DNA from: Anaerophaga thermohalophila DSM 12881
GTDB taxonomy: Bacteria > Bacteroidota > Bacteroidia > Bacteroidales > Marinilabiliaceae
Assembly: GCF_000191885.1 (NCBI RefSeq)
Contig: NZ_AEWI01000004.1
Coordinates: 18,826-82,825, forward strand
Reading direction: 5' to 3'
Length of the DNA: 64,000 nucleotides
Made by a program: the position numbers and the translations under genes. Shown piece after piece: positions 16,108-24,829 of the stretch; position 1 is the stretch's first letter; every line of letters begins with the position of its first letter. The notes under the pieces are model-generated. The model was not told where the DNA came from. It saw only the letters and a list, made by a program, of their open reading frames with translations, and ran no database searches.

Positions 16108-17385
16108 ATGAAGGTAAATGTTTTAGTATTAGGAGTCCTTGTGATTGCATTGATTTCCGGTTGTAATTCAACCAATAATAGTTCACCAAATGATTCCGGT
16201 TGTAATTCAACTAATAATAGTTCACCATATGATTTTAACGGAGAAATAAGTGAAACTGTTCTAAGAAACTATCTTTCCAAAGCAGTTACTCATGCTGAGT
16301 TGTGCACTCATCCTGATTATATGCAAGATGGAGAAAATCCTTGCATTGATGATGATGTCAGGATGTTGGATAATATAGGCGCTAAATTTATTGGGCGTGC
16401 TTTTTTTAGATGGGGAGGAGAAAGTTCTTTTAATCATCCAGGGTTCATGCGTTATGCCCAAAATATGATTCGTAGGGTTCATGAAAAAGATCCCGATGTA
16501 ATATTTCAGGCTGCTATTTTTGAAGCAGTATCAAACGAGGTGGAGACAGTTTCTATACCTCCTTATGTGTTTAAAAAGTTTGGGATGCCTGTGGAAAACA
16601 GGAATTTTGATTATGTGTCAATGCTATCGACCGATGGGCGCTTTGTGAATCATTGGGGAAAGGGGATAAGCGTGCCGGATATATCTAAAATGGAAGCCAA
16701 ATTTTGGTTGTACTTCTTGGCAACAAAATATATCAATGCCGGCTTCGAAGCAATCCATTGGGGGCAGGTTTCTTTAATGGCCATGAATGATCCCGATTTG
16801 TATCACTGGCAGAAATTATTGGATATGGTCAGAGATTATGCGATTGAGAATGCACGTAGAAGTTATGTGTTAAGTGATGCGCATGCACCAGAAGGTGGAT
16901 TTAAAATCGGTAGTAAATTATTATTTGATTTTCATTCATTTCCCTTGAGAATTAAGGAGGATACTTCTAAAGAAATGGCAGGGATATTAGAAGTAAATTA
17001 TCATGATGCCATTTACAATAAAAGCTTTGGAGGTATAGCTCCTTGTGGGTGGAAAACGGAAAGTTTGCCTTATCTGGTTGAATTTGATAATTATGGAATT
17101 AGTTCCGATCCTGGGAATACGGTTTCAGGCTCCGATTTTGTCTGGGGATATGATGAAATAACCTGGTTCAGCTTAAAATCTGATGATGAAAAGAAAGAGT
17201 GGTTGGAATATGCGTTTAATTGGTTGAATGAAACCGATTCCAACGGATATCTGCAAATGCCCACATGCAGGATGGTTGTGGATGGCGTTCATGAACCGCA
17301 CAAATTTAAAGCCAATAAAAAGGAATTGTGCGTCGTTGGCACAGGATTGGAGACGAAAATTAAACAACTTTGGGAAAATGAATAA
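16108..17385 (+). CDS. Exported lipoprotein of unknown family, paralogue 2; candidate glycoside hydrolase
   Basis: Paralogue of the gene at 14271, of nearly equal length (425 residues). ATG 16108 is preferred over an in-frame TTG at 16099. The signal MKVNVLVLGVLVIALISGC has its lipobox Cys at 19. Blocks conserved with the first copy: NIGAKFIGRAFF near 90, NRNFDYVSML, DGRFVNHWGKG, KYINAGFEAIHWGQVSLM near 208, DAHAPEGG near 256, LLFDFHSFP near 273, GW..ESLPYLVEFDN and YDEITWF. Conservation is strongest around possible acidic active-site residues (E in GFE.IH, D in DAH and DFH), which supports an enzyme. The mature N-terminus holds a 13-residue tandem duplication that includes the lipobox Cys. 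The two copies differ too much to be a recent duplication. Confidence 0.78.
   Translation: MKVNVLVLGVLVIALISGCNSTNNSSPNDSGCNSTNNSSPYDFNGEISETVLRNYLSKAVTHAELCTHPDYMQDGENPCIDDDVRMLDNIGAKFIGRAFFRWGGESSFNHPGFMRYAQNMIRRVHEKDPDVIFQAAIFEAVSNEVETVSIPPYVFKKFGMPVENRNFDYVSMLSTDGRFVNHWGKGISVPDISKMEAKFWLYFLATKYINAGFEAIHWGQVSLMAMNDPDLYHWQKLLDMVRDYAIENARRSYVLSDAHAPEGGFKIGSKLLFDFHSFPLRIKEDTSKEMAGILEVNYHDAIYNKSFGGIAPCGWKTESLPYLVEFDNYGISSDPGNTVSGSDFVWGYDEITWFSLKSDDEKKEWLEYAFNWLNETDSNGYLQMPTCRMVVDGVHEPHKFKANKKELCVVGTGLETKIKQLWENE
16156..16233 (+). repeat. 39-bp in-frame tandem duplication across the lipobox
   Basis: Two units starting TCCGGTTGTAATTCAAC and TCCGGTTGTAATTCAACT, at 16156 and 16195, encode SGCNSTNNSSPND and SGCNSTNNSSPYD. 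They differ at only a few bases, so the duplication is recent. Both units carry the Cys, but only the first follows the hydrophobic core and would be lipidated. The effect is a longer Asn/Ser-rich linker to the membrane. Confidence 0.9.
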
Positions 17386-17911
17386 ACTTTTATTTGTTGA
17401 TAATTGCTGAAAGGCATTGTTTTATTGAAGTTGCTTCGCTCCTTTGGATATGACCTTTCTGAATTGCCGGGCTTCTATATGGGGAATTTTTCGTAGTAAT
17501 GTCTTGAATAGTGTAAAACTATATCCGGGTGAGAAAAACGGTCGATATCCACCCTGTAAATACAAACAAACATTATGGGGATCTACAGAAATTGCTGAAA
17601 ATTTTATTGGCTTAACAGCCAAGTTATTAAAAGCGCAATGAAAACATGCGGGATTTTGTTAATTGCCTGAATAAGTTAACTTAATAGATTAAAATTTTAA
17701 ACTTTCCTGATTTATAGATCAAACTTTTCAAATTGTGTTAAAATGGAGTATTCTTTGTAACCGGGGATGTGAATTGGCTTTTTCTTCCGATCTTAGCAAA
17801 TAAAAATTAAATCCATGAAACGAGCATGACAAGGTTTGTCACAAAAGAACATGTATAAAACTCAATCATGCGAGTTCCATCAGACCAATAACTTAGATTA
17901 ATTTTATACTG
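17386..17911. other. Intergenic region with a possible gene remnant at 17444-17641
   Basis: A 65-codon ORF at 17444-17641 has a protein-like C-terminal part (KLYPGEKNGRYPPCKY, TEIAENFIGLTAKLLKAQ) but no recognisable family. It may be a remnant or chance. The stretch from 17642 to 17814 is AT-rich with nothing clear. The last 100 bases are an R2 element. Confidence 0.35.
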
Positions 17912-17916
17912 ATGAA
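17815..17916 (+). repeat. Inverted-repeat element R2 that supplies a start codon
   Basis: A complete R2 copy, almost identical to the one at 842-943. Its terminal GATGAA contains the ATG (17912) of the following oxidoreductase, so the whole region immediately upstream of that gene, including any ribosome-binding leader, is element DNA. Confidence 0.85.
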
Positions 17917-19021
17917 AAACCATATTCTACTTTTCGTGATTGCGATTCTGTTTGTTGGCACCTTCAATATAAAAGGACAGAAGCAAAAACCCATCCGCCT
18001 TGCCGTTGCCGGCACATCCCACGGACACATCTCTTTTATCCTGGACCGCCCCGATAAAGGAGATTTTGAATTGGTGGGGGTGTCCGAAGACAATCCCGAA
18101 CTGGCGGAAAGGATAGCCAACCGTTTTAATTTATCCGAAGATTTGATGTTTTCAGATCTGGAGGAAATGCTTGATGAGGTTAACCCTGAAGCTGTTGTGG
18201 CTTTTGGGTCGGTGTTTTCCCATCTTGAAGTCGTTGAAGCCTGTGCCCCCCGGGGCATTCATGTGATGGTGGAGAAGCCGTTGGCTGTAAATATGTCGCA
18301 CGCCAGTCGAATGACCCAACTGGCCGGGCAATACAACATTCATTTGCTTACCGATTACGAAATTTCCTGGTATCCCACTACGATGAAAACCCTTCAAATG
18401 GTGCAGGAAGATGATTTTACCGGCGGACTGCGAAAGGCCGTTTTCCATCATGGGCATCAGGGACCTGTGGAGATTGGTGTTGGCAAGTATTTTTTGGAAT
18501 GGCTCACCGATCCTGTATTGAATGGGGGCGGTGTCATCATGGATTTTGGGTGTTACGGGGCCAACATTATGACCGCACTTACAGCAGGTAAAAAGCCGGA
18601 GTCGGTAACTGCCGTGACCCGGCAGTTTAAACCTGATGTATATCCCAAAGTAGATGATGAAGCCACCATTATCGTTTCCTACCCCGAATCGCAGGCCATC
18701 ATACAGGCTTCATGGAACTGGCCTTTTAATCGTAAAGATATGGAGATATACGGGGCCACCGGTTACATAAAAGCCGATAATGATCAGGAAATGCGGGTCC
18801 GGAATGAAGAGATGAAACAGGAACAGCAAAAATTTGTTACGGCCGCTGATGTTGAAGTTTACGTAGATCCTTTTGCTTATTTTTATGATGTGATAAAGGG
18901 AAATGTTGATGTTGAGCCTTATGGACTCTATTCCCTTGAAAATAATGTCCAGGTAGTAAAAATCCTCGATGCCGCACGGCAATCCGCACGAACCGGGGAG
19001 ACTGTCATTTGGGAAGAGTAA
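17912..19021 (+). CDS. Secreted Gfo/Idh/MocA-family oxidoreductase
   Basis: A 369-residue NAD(P)-dependent dehydrogenase of the glucose-fructose oxidoreductase family, with an N-terminal signal sequence (hydrophobic core ILLFVIAILFVGTF) that would place it in the periplasm or on the surface. The Rossmann part begins IRLAVAGTSHGHISFIL, a variant of the GxGxxG loop. EKPLAVN near 125 is the family's catalytic EKP motif. The C-terminal half (GGGVIMDFGCYGANIMTAL) forms the beta-sheet substrate domain. Exported members occur widely in Bacteroidetes glycan loci; the substrate here is unknown. The GH92 gene follows by 54 bases, so co-transcription is likely. The start codon lies inside an R2 element, so expression may have been rewired by the insertion. 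Confidence 0.88.
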   Translation: MKNHILLFVIAILFVGTFNIKGQKQKPIRLAVAGTSHGHISFILDRPDKGDFELVGVSEDNPELAERIANRFNLSEDLMFSDLEEMLDEVNPEAVVAFGSVFSHLEVVEACAPRGIHVMVEKPLAVNMSHASRMTQLAGQYNIHLLTDYEISWYPTTMKTLQMVQEDDFTGGLRKAVFHHGHQGPVEIGVGKYFLEWLTDPVLNGGGVIMDFGCYGANIMTALTAGKKPESVTAVTRQFKPDVYPKVDDEATIIVSYPESQAIIQASWNWPFNRKDMEIYGATGYIKADNDQEMRVRNEEMKQEQQKFVTAADVEVYVDPFAYFYDVIKGNVDVEPYGLYSLENNVQVVKILDAARQSARTGETVIWEE

Positions 19022-19074
19022 ACCCCTAATGATGAATGCCTGAATAGTCGTGTGTAACCTAAAACAACGAATTT

Positions 19075-21354
19075 ATGAGACCATCAAAAATACTGCTGAT
19101 GGCATTGGTTGTCATGCTGATGCTGTTGCTACCGGGTAATGTATTTCCCGGAGAGAAGGAGCCTGTCGACTACGTTAATCCCTACATGGGCAATATCAGC
19201 CACTTGCTGGTTCCCACTTATCCGACCATTCATTTGCCCAACAGTATGTTGCGGGTTTACCCCGAGCGGAATGATTATACCGGTGACCGGCTGGGGGGAT
19301 TGCCGCTGGTTATTACCAGTCACCGTGGAAGTTCGGCTTTTAACCTGAGTCCTTATCAGGGGGATGAATCGGAGATGAAACCTGTTATTGACTTCAGCTA
19401 CGATTTTGAAGAAGTGACTCCTTATTCCTATTCCGTTTATTTCGATGAGCAGGAGACATTTATTGACTTTGGGCTCTCACACCAATCGGCCATTTATGAT
19501 GTCCGGTTTCAAAATGATGCGCCGTCTTATCTGATCATCAATTCCACCAATGGGGCCTTGAAATGGGATGGTCACTTACTTACAGGGCATCAGATTGTCA
19601 GCAGTGAGATTGGTGGCAATCAGACTAATATTTATTTGTCCATGCAACCGGAAAATTTACCCGAAACCGTGTATGTGCTGGATGATGGTGAACTTCTGGA
19701 AAAAACCGAAGCTGAAGGTGAAGACGCCTGTTTGGTTCTGAAATATCCCAAAGGGACCAATAACCTGAAAATCCGATATGGCATTTCATTGATTGATACC
19801 GACCAGGCTCTCCAGAACATGGAACGGGAAGTGGCCGGCAACAGCATATCTCAGCTTCATAAAGAGGGCCGGAAAATCTGGAACGAAGCCTTGGGGAAAA
19901 TTGATATCAAAGGAGGTTCAGATGATGATAAAACGGTGTTTTATACTTCTCTTTACAGGACCTACGAGCGACCGGTTAAAATTTCAGAGGAGGGCCGGTA
20001 TTACAGTGCATTTGATGGGAAGGTGCATGACGACAACGGGACGCCCTTTTATACCGACGACTGGATATGGGATACTTACCGGGCCACTCATCCCTTGCGG
20101 GTCATCATTGAACCCGAACTGGAGACCGACATCATCAATTCATTTCTGCGGATGGCTGAGCAGATGAACCACTTCTGGTTGCCAACCTTCCCTGAAATTA
20201 CAGGTGACAGCCGGCGGATGAATTCCAACCACGGGGTGGCAACCATCATCGATTCCTACCGGAAGGGATTGGACGGATTTGATCTTGAAAGAGCTTATGA
20301 GGCCAGCCGTCGAGCCATTACAGAAAAAACACTTGCACCATGGTCGGGAGCTCCGGCCGGGGAACTTGATGAATTCTATAAAGAACATGGCTATATTCCG
20401 GCCCTGAGGCCTGGTGAAAAAGAATATATTCCGGAAGTACAGGAGCATGAAAAAAGGCAGCCTGTACCTGTTACTCTTGGTACAGCTTACGATGAATGGT
20501 GTCTTGCCCAGATTGCTCAGGAGCTGGAGAAAGAGGATGATTATAAACGCTTTTTGTCCGATGCCTACAACTATAGAAATTTGTTTCATCCCGAAACCCA
20601 CTTTTTTCATCCCAAAGATTCGGCCGGGGAGTTTATTCAACCTTTTGATTACCGTTTTTCCGGCGGTCTGGGTGCTCGTGAATACTACGGAGAAAACAAC
20701 GGTTGGGTGTATCGTTGGGATGTACCCCACAACATAGCCGATTTGGTTGATTTGATGGGGGGACCCGAAAAGTTTGAAGCCAACATGGACTCTATGTTTG
20801 CAGAACCTTTAGGCGTGGACCTGAAATTCCAGTTTTATTCCCAGCTACCCGATCATTCAGGAAATGTAGGGCAGTTCTCCATGGCCAATGAACCCTCTTT
20901 TCACATTCCCTATCTTTACAATTATGCCCGGGTGCCTTGGAAAACTCAAAAACGCATCCGGAAATTGCTGGACCAATGGTTCCGAAACGATTTAATGGGT
21001 CTTCCCGGCGATGAAGATGGCGGTGGCATGTCGGCTTTTGTCGTGTTTTCCCAAATGGGCTTTTACCCCGTTACCCCGGGGCTACCCATGTACAACATCG
21101 GAAGTCCCACTTTCGAAGAAGCTACTGTCAATCTACCCAATGGCAAAACTTTTAAAGTTATTGCCCGGAATTATTCTCCGGAAAACAAATACATTCAGTT
21201 TGCCAAACTCAATGGTGAAACCTGGAACAAGCCCTGGTTCCGGCATCAGGATATCGCCGAAGGCGGAACCCTGGAGTTGTTTATGGGGAAATATCCCAAT
21301 AAAGAATGGGGTGTTTCTCCGGAAGATGTACCTCCATCATTTTCGATGGATTAA
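19075..21354 (+). CDS. GH92 family alpha-mannosidase
   Basis: A 759-residue exported enzyme with a cleavable signal peptide (first 25 residues or so, no lipobox). The N-terminal beta-sandwich begins VDYVNPYMGN, typical of GH92. The catalytic (alpha/alpha)6 domain shows YTDDWIWDTYRATHPL near 325 and GDEDGGGMSAFVVFSQMGFY near 645, corresponding to the family's 'GNDDCGQMSAWYV' segment with the catalytic base aspartate. GH92 enzymes are calcium-dependent exo-alpha-mannosidases acting on alpha-1,2, 1,3 or 1,4 mannosides of N-glycans and yeast-type mannans. Cys-Gly-Gln in the usual motif is Gly-Gly-Gly here, so linkage specificity should not be assumed. The next genes (ROK kinase, mannose-6-phosphate isomerase-like) fit use of the released mannose. 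Confidence 0.92.
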   Translation: MRPSKILLMALVVMLMLLLPGNVFPGEKEPVDYVNPYMGNISHLLVPTYPTIHLPNSMLRVYPERNDYTGDRLGGLPLVITSHRGSSAFNLSPYQGDESEMKPVIDFSYDFEEVTPYSYSVYFDEQETFIDFGLSHQSAIYDVRFQNDAPSYLIINSTNGALKWDGHLLTGHQIVSSEIGGNQTNIYLSMQPENLPETVYVLDDGELLEKTEAEGEDACLVLKYPKGTNNLKIRYGISLIDTDQALQNMEREVAGNSISQLHKEGRKIWNEALGKIDIKGGSDDDKTVFYTSLYRTYERPVKISEEGRYYSAFDGKVHDDNGTPFYTDDWIWDTYRATHPLRVIIEPELETDIINSFLRMAEQMNHFWLPTFPEITGDSRRMNSNHGVATIIDSYRKGLDGFDLERAYEASRRAITEKTLAPWSGAPAGELDEFYKEHGYIPALRPGEKEYIPEVQEHEKRQPVPVTLGTAYDEWCLAQIAQELEKEDDYKRFLSDAYNYRNLFHPETHFFHPKDSAGEFIQPFDYRFSGGLGAREYYGENNGWVYRWDVPHNIADLVDLMGGPEKFEANMDSMFAEPLGVDLKFQFYSQLPDHSGNVGQFSMANEPSFHIPYLYNYARVPWKTQKRIRKLLDQWFRNDLMGLPGDEDGGGMSAFVVFSQMGFYPVTPGLPMYNIGSPTFEEATVNLPNGKTFKVIARNYSPENKYIQFAKLNGETWNKPWFRHQDIAEGGTLELFMGKYPNKEWGVSPEDVPPSFSMD

Positions 21355-21423
21355 TTTATATCTGAAATGTTTTGCCCCGGTCGGATGGTTTCGGCGGGGG
21401 TATAAATTTTATCGGCATGACAA

Positions 21424-21793
21424 TGACTAATGCTGAACTTCCCCGTGTAAAATACCTCAATCCTGTGCATAGTGAGCGTATCTGACTCTTCGCAATTGTA
21501 AAATCCTGACAAAAGATTATATAGTTGTATTTGCTGAAAGGAGTATATTCTATAAGGTCGAAGCGTATTGCAATCTCTTTTTCAAGCAGGTTTTTCTGGG
21601 GAAATTTTCCATTATTGTCGGAAGAACGGATTAAATTTGAGAGATTACTACAATAACCTCAAAGCAGCTTCATATGCTTAAAGGCGAGCCGGTTCCTGTG
21701 CGTGACGGTTTGTATATGATGCCGGAACCCGGCCCGTTAAATACAACCGGAGCATATACCGGGCCGATAAGTTCACGCTTCAATCAGTATTAA
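21424..21793 (+). pseudogene. Possible decayed gene between GH92 and the ROK gene
   Basis: Two short protein-like pieces are seen. The first starts at 21424 (MTNAELPRVKYLNPVHSERI, then stop). The second runs from 21674 to 21793 (LKGEPVPVRDGLYMMPEPGP, then GAYTGPISSRF, stop). They could be the ends of one gene that lost its middle. I do not recognise the family. Chance reading frames remain quite possible, and apart from these the 470-base gap has nothing. Confidence 0.25.
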
Positions 21794-21826
21794 GCGATAA
21801 TTGTGTTAATCTAAAACAAATAAATT

Positions 21827-22762
21827 ATGAATTATGCAGCAATCGGTGTGGATATAGGTGGTAGCCATATAAGCTCTGCCGCCTGTGATGTAAACGGTCA
21901 AACTCTCCTGAAAGATACCCTGACTGAAAATGACCTTGATAACCATGCTTCTGCAGAGGAGATCATAAGTATCTGGGGAAAAACTTTGCAGGAAACAATC
22001 GAAAAAGTCGGCCGGCAAAATGTAGGCGGCATTGGTTTTGCCATGCCCGGGCCTTTTGATTATGTAAAGGGGGTTCCATTGTTTACCGGTGCTAATCAGA
22101 AATATGAGCATCTGTATGGGCTGGATGTTCCCAAAAACCTACGTGATTTTCTGGAGCTTCCGGAAGATTTTCCTGTCCGTTTCATCAATGATGCCACGGC
22201 TTTTGCCATCGGGGAGGACTGGTTGGGCAATGCAAAAGGTTTTTCCAGGTCTTTGTGTATCACATTAGGAACCGGCTTTGGTTCTGCTTTTTTGAGAGAA
22301 GGTTTGCCGGTGGTCAAAGGAGGTGAAGTGCCCGAAATGGGGTGTCTGTACCATTTACCTTTTGACGGGGGAACGGCTGATGATTATTTTTCCACCCGTG
22401 GTTTGGTTAATCGCTACAATAAATTGACCGGCAAAAAAGTGACCGGTGCCAGGGAAATTGCTGAGGCTGCGAAAGTGGAAGATGCTGCCCTGGAAGTTTT
22501 TCGCGATTTTGGAGCAAGATTGGTTGAATTGCTTGAGCCCTGGATCAGGAAATTTGGTGTTGAAGTATTGGTTATTGGCGGCAACATCTCCAACGCCTTT
22601 GACTTTTTCGGCCCATCGCTTAACGAAGCCCTTAAAAAAGAAGGCCTGGATGTAGCAGTGCTGACCTCTTATCTTCAGGAATTAGCCGCCATGGCGGGCA
22701 GTGCCCGGTTGATTGAGGAAGGTTTCTGGAAAAGGGTGGAGCCGCTGTTGAAAGATATGTAA
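21827..22762 (+). CDS. ROK-family sugar kinase
   Basis: A 311-residue cytoplasmic protein of the ROK (repressor, ORF, kinase) family. GVDIGGSHISSAACD at the N-terminus is the ATP-binding phosphate-1 loop. GIGFAMPGPFDYVKGV, FINDATAFAIGEDW (the catalytic Asp lies in the ND pair) and LGTGFGSAF follow in family order. There is no N-terminal helix-turn-helix, so it is a kinase rather than a repressor. The CxCGxxGC zinc motif common in ROK glucokinases is replaced by EMGCLYHLP, so zinc binding is doubtful. Between a mannosidase and a mannose-6-phosphate isomerase-like gene, mannose is the probable substrate, giving mannose 6-phosphate. Confidence 0.88.
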   Translation: MNYAAIGVDIGGSHISSAACDVNGQTLLKDTLTENDLDNHASAEEIISIWGKTLQETIEKVGRQNVGGIGFAMPGPFDYVKGVPLFTGANQKYEHLYGLDVPKNLRDFLELPEDFPVRFINDATAFAIGEDWLGNAKGFSRSLCITLGTGFGSAFLREGLPVVKGGEVPEMGCLYHLPFDGGTADDYFSTRGLVNRYNKLTGKKVTGAREIAEAAKVEDAALEVFRDFGARLVELLEPWIRKFGVEVLVIGGNISNAFDFFGPSLNEALKKEGLDVAVLTSYLQELAAMAGSARLIEEGFWKRVEPLLKDM

Positions 22763-23378
22763 GAAAATTAGGTCAGTAGGCAATAGGTCGGTAGTCTGCA
22801 AATAATTGCTGATAATAATGTATAAGAATGGTACAATATAAAAGAAATCGCGCGATAGCGGTACCCCCTTTAGGGGGCCAAGGGGTGTACGAACGGGTAA
22901 TAGGTCATATAGGTATCCCCGCTGGGCAAAGTCTGTGACTTCGTACTCTATTAAAGCAAACCAGGAAATTGTTCACATCAGAGTATCATTTCCTGTGAAG
23001 CCTTGTTTTTAAAGAAAAATTTTTGATCAATGAGTGCAGTATAAAAAGCACATTTTTGTCAAAATCAAGGCGTTTAAATTTTTGTACCGGAGTTAACTTA
23101 TTGTTAATGAGGATTCATCAGTATATAATTAGACTAAGCTATTGGTCTGATGGAACTCGCATGATTGATTTTATACATCAACTTTTGTGACAAACCTTGT
23201 CATGCTCGTTTCAAAAATTTAAAACAACAACGAGTTTGGCAACAAAGATGCTTTTTAGACTGGGCTCATCAATAAATACTTGAACCCTAGTCTGGAGTGC
23301 AACTAATTTCTGACATTTATTCACAAATTTTGCAAACGTATAGCATTCAATATCACACACAACTAATACTAAATTATT
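22763..23378. other. Intergenic region with small hairpins and a nested repeat
   Basis: It contains a GC-rich palindrome CCCCCTTTAGGGGG near 22865 and an AAAGTCTGTGACTTCG palindrome near 22930, whose relative is found near 26680. The nested R3/R2 element follows at 23031-23269. The final 100 bases should hold the promoter of the next gene. No ORF of interest was seen. Confidence 0.5.
23031..23269 (-). repeat. R3 element with an R2 element nested inside
   Basis: The outer R3 is inverted relative to 6141-6282 and runs from TGAGTGCAGTATAAAAAGCA to GCTTTTTAGACTGGGCTCA. At the centre, between TTAATGAGGAT and AAAATTTAAAAC, a complete inverted R2 (23114-23213) replaces two bases. The same nesting at the same internal point is seen at 45994-46232. 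Confidence 0.88.
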
Positions 23379-24674
23379 ATGCAAAAGATCATTTTAAGCT
23401 GTTTGGTTCTGTTCTCAATAGTTGCTTGTAATCAAAAGGATAATGACTATAAGGAGCTGGCTGAAAAAATGAAAAAGGAAAGCTCCATCTCATATACCAA
23501 AGAAAAAGCTGTTGAAATAGTCCGTACCGGCTTTAACGCAGGTGATAGTTATGGCGAAGTATGGATACGAGATTACAATACTTTTATCGAACTTTCTGCA
23601 GAAGTTTTTCCTCCCGAATCTCTGAAAGAAAACCTGTTGGTCTTTTTCCTCCTTCAGGGTGAAGGCGGGAGTGTTGTGGACGGCTTCATTCCCCGTGATA
23701 AAACTTCAGGTGGTTATGATTACATCTATTCAGAGCTGGAACCCCGTTATGCGGGGCATAAAAATACCGTGGAAACCGACCAGGAGTCATCGCTTGTCCA
23801 AGCTGTCTATAAATATGTGAAAGCCACCGGCGACCGGTTTATTCTGGATGAAGAAATAGGCGATCGAGCTGTGTCACAACGTATGGAAGATGCCTTTGAT
23901 TTTCTTCTGAATGAAAGGTATTCCGAAAAGTATGGGCTTCTTTTGGGAGCTACCACCGCTGATTGGGGGGATGTTCAGCCCGAGCATGAATGGGGAGTCT
24001 ATCTCACTGATGATTCTCACTTGTGCGTAGACATCTATGACAATGCCATGTTCCTGATTGCACTGGAAAACTTTGTGGAATTGGTTCCCGAAAAGAAAGA
24101 GAAATGGATGCCGGTGCATGAGCGGATAGCTAAAAATAGCCGGGAAGTGCTGTGGGATGCGGAAAACCAGAAATTTTATCCCCACCGGTATCTTGACGAT
24201 TCTCCGTTCCCGGACGATTTCAATGAAGACAAAATCTTTTATCACGGCGGTACGGCTGTTGCCATTGAAGCCGGTTTACTGGACAAGGATGAAATAAAAG
24301 CTTCACTGGATCATATGGTTGAAAATGTAGAGGCTTCCGGGGCTGGTTCTATCGGTTTAACCTTGTATCCGCCTTATCCCGAAGGTTTTTTTAAAAATGA
24401 AGGGATGTACCCATATGGTTACCAGAATGGTGGTGACTGGACCTGGTTTGGCGCCCGTATGATTCAACAATTGGTGGTCAATGGTTTTGTAGAAGAAGCC
24501 TATAAACACTTGTTGCCCATGACTCGCCGGGTTGAAGAGAATGAAGGTTTCTATGAATGGTATACCGTTGATAATAAACCCGAAGGTTCAGGTACTTTCC
24601 GGGGATCGGCCGGTGTACTCTATAAAGCCATTGAGCTTTTGGAAGATCAGCTGGATATTCAAAGAACTTATTAA
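23379..24674 (+). CDS. Exported alpha/alpha-barrel lipoprotein, probable glycosidase
   Basis: A 431-residue lipoprotein (lipobox SIVAC, Cys 17). YGEVWIRDYNTFIELSAEVF near 65 resembles the 'W.RD' segment at the start of six-hairpin glycosidases such as GH63, GH37 and debranching-enzyme relatives. The later blocks TTADWGDVQPEHEWG near 190, DIYDNAMFLIALENF, YHGGTAVAIEAGLL and YQNGGDWTWFGARMIQQL look like successive helical hairpins with acidic residues at their loops; Asp in TTADWGD and D/W in GGDWTW are candidate catalytic or binding residues. I cannot assign a CAZy family. Its place between a mannosidase/kinase pair and an isomerase-like gene suggests work on mannose- or glucose-containing oligosaccharides. 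Confidence 0.72.
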   Translation: MQKIILSCLVLFSIVACNQKDNDYKELAEKMKKESSISYTKEKAVEIVRTGFNAGDSYGEVWIRDYNTFIELSAEVFPPESLKENLLVFFLLQGEGGSVVDGFIPRDKTSGGYDYIYSELEPRYAGHKNTVETDQESSLVQAVYKYVKATGDRFILDEEIGDRAVSQRMEDAFDFLLNERYSEKYGLLLGATTADWGDVQPEHEWGVYLTDDSHLCVDIYDNAMFLIALENFVELVPEKKEKWMPVHERIAKNSREVLWDAENQKFYPHRYLDDSPFPDDFNEDKIFYHGGTAVAIEAGLLDKDEIKASLDHMVENVEASGAGSIGLTLYPPYPEGFFKNEGMYPYGYQNGGDWTWFGARMIQQLVVNGFVEEAYKHLLPMTRRVEENEGFYEWYTVDNKPEGSGTFRGSAGVLYKAIELLEDQLDIQRTY

Positions 24675-24829
24675 GGGGCGATCCTTCCACATTTTCTTAT
24701 ATTCAAAGAGCCCGTTGGAGGACCTGAATACTTTTGAAATTCTCTGGAAAGACCTGACAAATGCTTGAAATAGAGGCAGGAACTAAACCCAACAGATGGG
24801 TACAGAATTAATAAAGATAAAAGAAGGAA

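Noticed and set aside
17815..17916. Riboswitch or structured leader upstream of the oxidoreductase
   Set aside because: The same sequence occurs at unrelated gene ends and inside other elements, on both strands, so it is a mobile repeat.
20140..20730. 196-residue minus-strand ORF
   Set aside because: Antisense to the GH92 gene.
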